DNA of 64,000 bases, taken from NCBI GenBank assembly GCA_003994795.1, contig AP018271.1:62001-126000 (forward strand), in the 5' to 3' direction. Position numbers and translations under genes: made by a program. This document shows positions 63,860 to 64,000 of the stretch, in pieces; position 1 is the stretch's first letter; every line of letters starts with the position of its first letter. The notes under the pieces were generated by a model that saw nothing but the letters and a program-made list of their open reading frames with translations, did no database searches and was not told where the DNA came from. This DNA is from Cylindrospermum sp. NIES-4074. Lineage in GTDB: Bacteria > Cyanobacteriota > Cyanobacteriia > Cyanobacteriales > Nostocaceae.

Positions 63860-64000
63860 ATGACACATACTATCGGCAATAATCAGAATGGAAATGTAAA
63901 AGCTGACGTTCATTCGAGTGAAATAACAGAAGTAATAGAGATAGAAAAAACAACAGCAGATATAGCCCCAGTTCCAGGCTTAGATAAAAAGGCAGAAAAA
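63860..64000 (+). CDS. Partial gene running off the window
   Basis: 47 codons seen from ATG 63860 (MTHTIGNNQNGNVKADVHSS), preceded by AAGGGG with about ten bases of spacing; an in-frame ATG at 63839 would add seven residues. The visible part is polar and probably disordered (EIEKTTADIAPVPGLDKKAE). It is cut by the window end, so function cannot be judged. Confidence 0.5.
   Translation, partial: MTHTIGNNQNGNVKADVHSSEITEVIEIEKTTADIAPVPGLDKKAEK

Overview
The window is almost certainly part of a plasmid (or other large accessory replicon) of a filamentous, Nostocales-type cyanobacterium. Evidence: abundant HIP1 octamers (GCGATCGC), AT-rich coding sequence, heptamer short tandem repeats typical of these genomes, plastid/cyanobacterial families (Ycf35, Ycf46), a ParA/ParB pair, and a DUF3854-plus-helicase replication protein of the CyRepA1 type. 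I saw no tRNA, rRNA, CRISPR array or core metabolic gene.

Layout. (1) 1-900: remnant of an Rpn/DUF4351-like gene split by a 482-bp non-coding element with TGT...ACA ends and a 5-bp target duplication. (2) 1349-14456: a long co-directional block of mostly uncharacterised plasmid genes. It opens with a coiled-coil protein, two Ycf35-like (DUF1257) proteins, a DUF2997 protein and a Ycf46-like AAA+ ATPase, and closes with a membrane-anchored FtsK/HerA-like ATPase next to a PD-(D/E)XK nuclease with a C-terminal membrane segment. (3) 14837-20878: an HsdR-N-like nuclease, a solitary TnpB element and a RecD2-type helicase split by an IS630-family copy. (4) 21122-23550: parB and parA with two palindromes upstream of parA and an IS200/IS605-like hairpin remnant between them. 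(5) 24901-29169: a strawberry-notch-type methylase/helicase, similar in layout to phage DarB antirestriction proteins. (6) 29599-44738: the main defence locus: DrmD-like SNF2 helicase, DrmMI-like adenine methylase, an HNH protein with two further nuclease-like regions, and a giant DEAD helicase with DUF1998 and a terminal nuclease-like domain. It looks like a DISARM class 1 variant in which the usual DrmA, DrmB and DrmC genes are replaced by two proteins. The helicase gene is cut by an IS4-family element with a perfect 9-bp target duplication; excision in silico restores one 1775-codon frame. (7) 44847-48734: a 5'-truncated large plasmid gene abutting a second, apparently identical IS630 copy. 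(8) 48735-56940: a signalling/secretion cluster: C-terminus of a TpsB transporter, TPR-CHAT protein, secreted protein, zinc-ribbon Ser/Thr kinase with TPRs, and a vMAP/NB-ARC STAND ATPase. (9) 57622-64000: replication region, with a gene that once overlapped rep by TGATG and now carries a MITE, then rep and small genes.

Mobile DNA shapes the whole window: two IS630 copies, one IS4 copy, one TnpB element, one hairpin remnant, three copies of a 135-149-bp MITE, one TGT/ACA element and several heptamer-repeat insertions. At least five genes are cut by them, and four of these can be restored exactly from the target-site duplications. Calls rest on reading motifs by eye; no database search was run.
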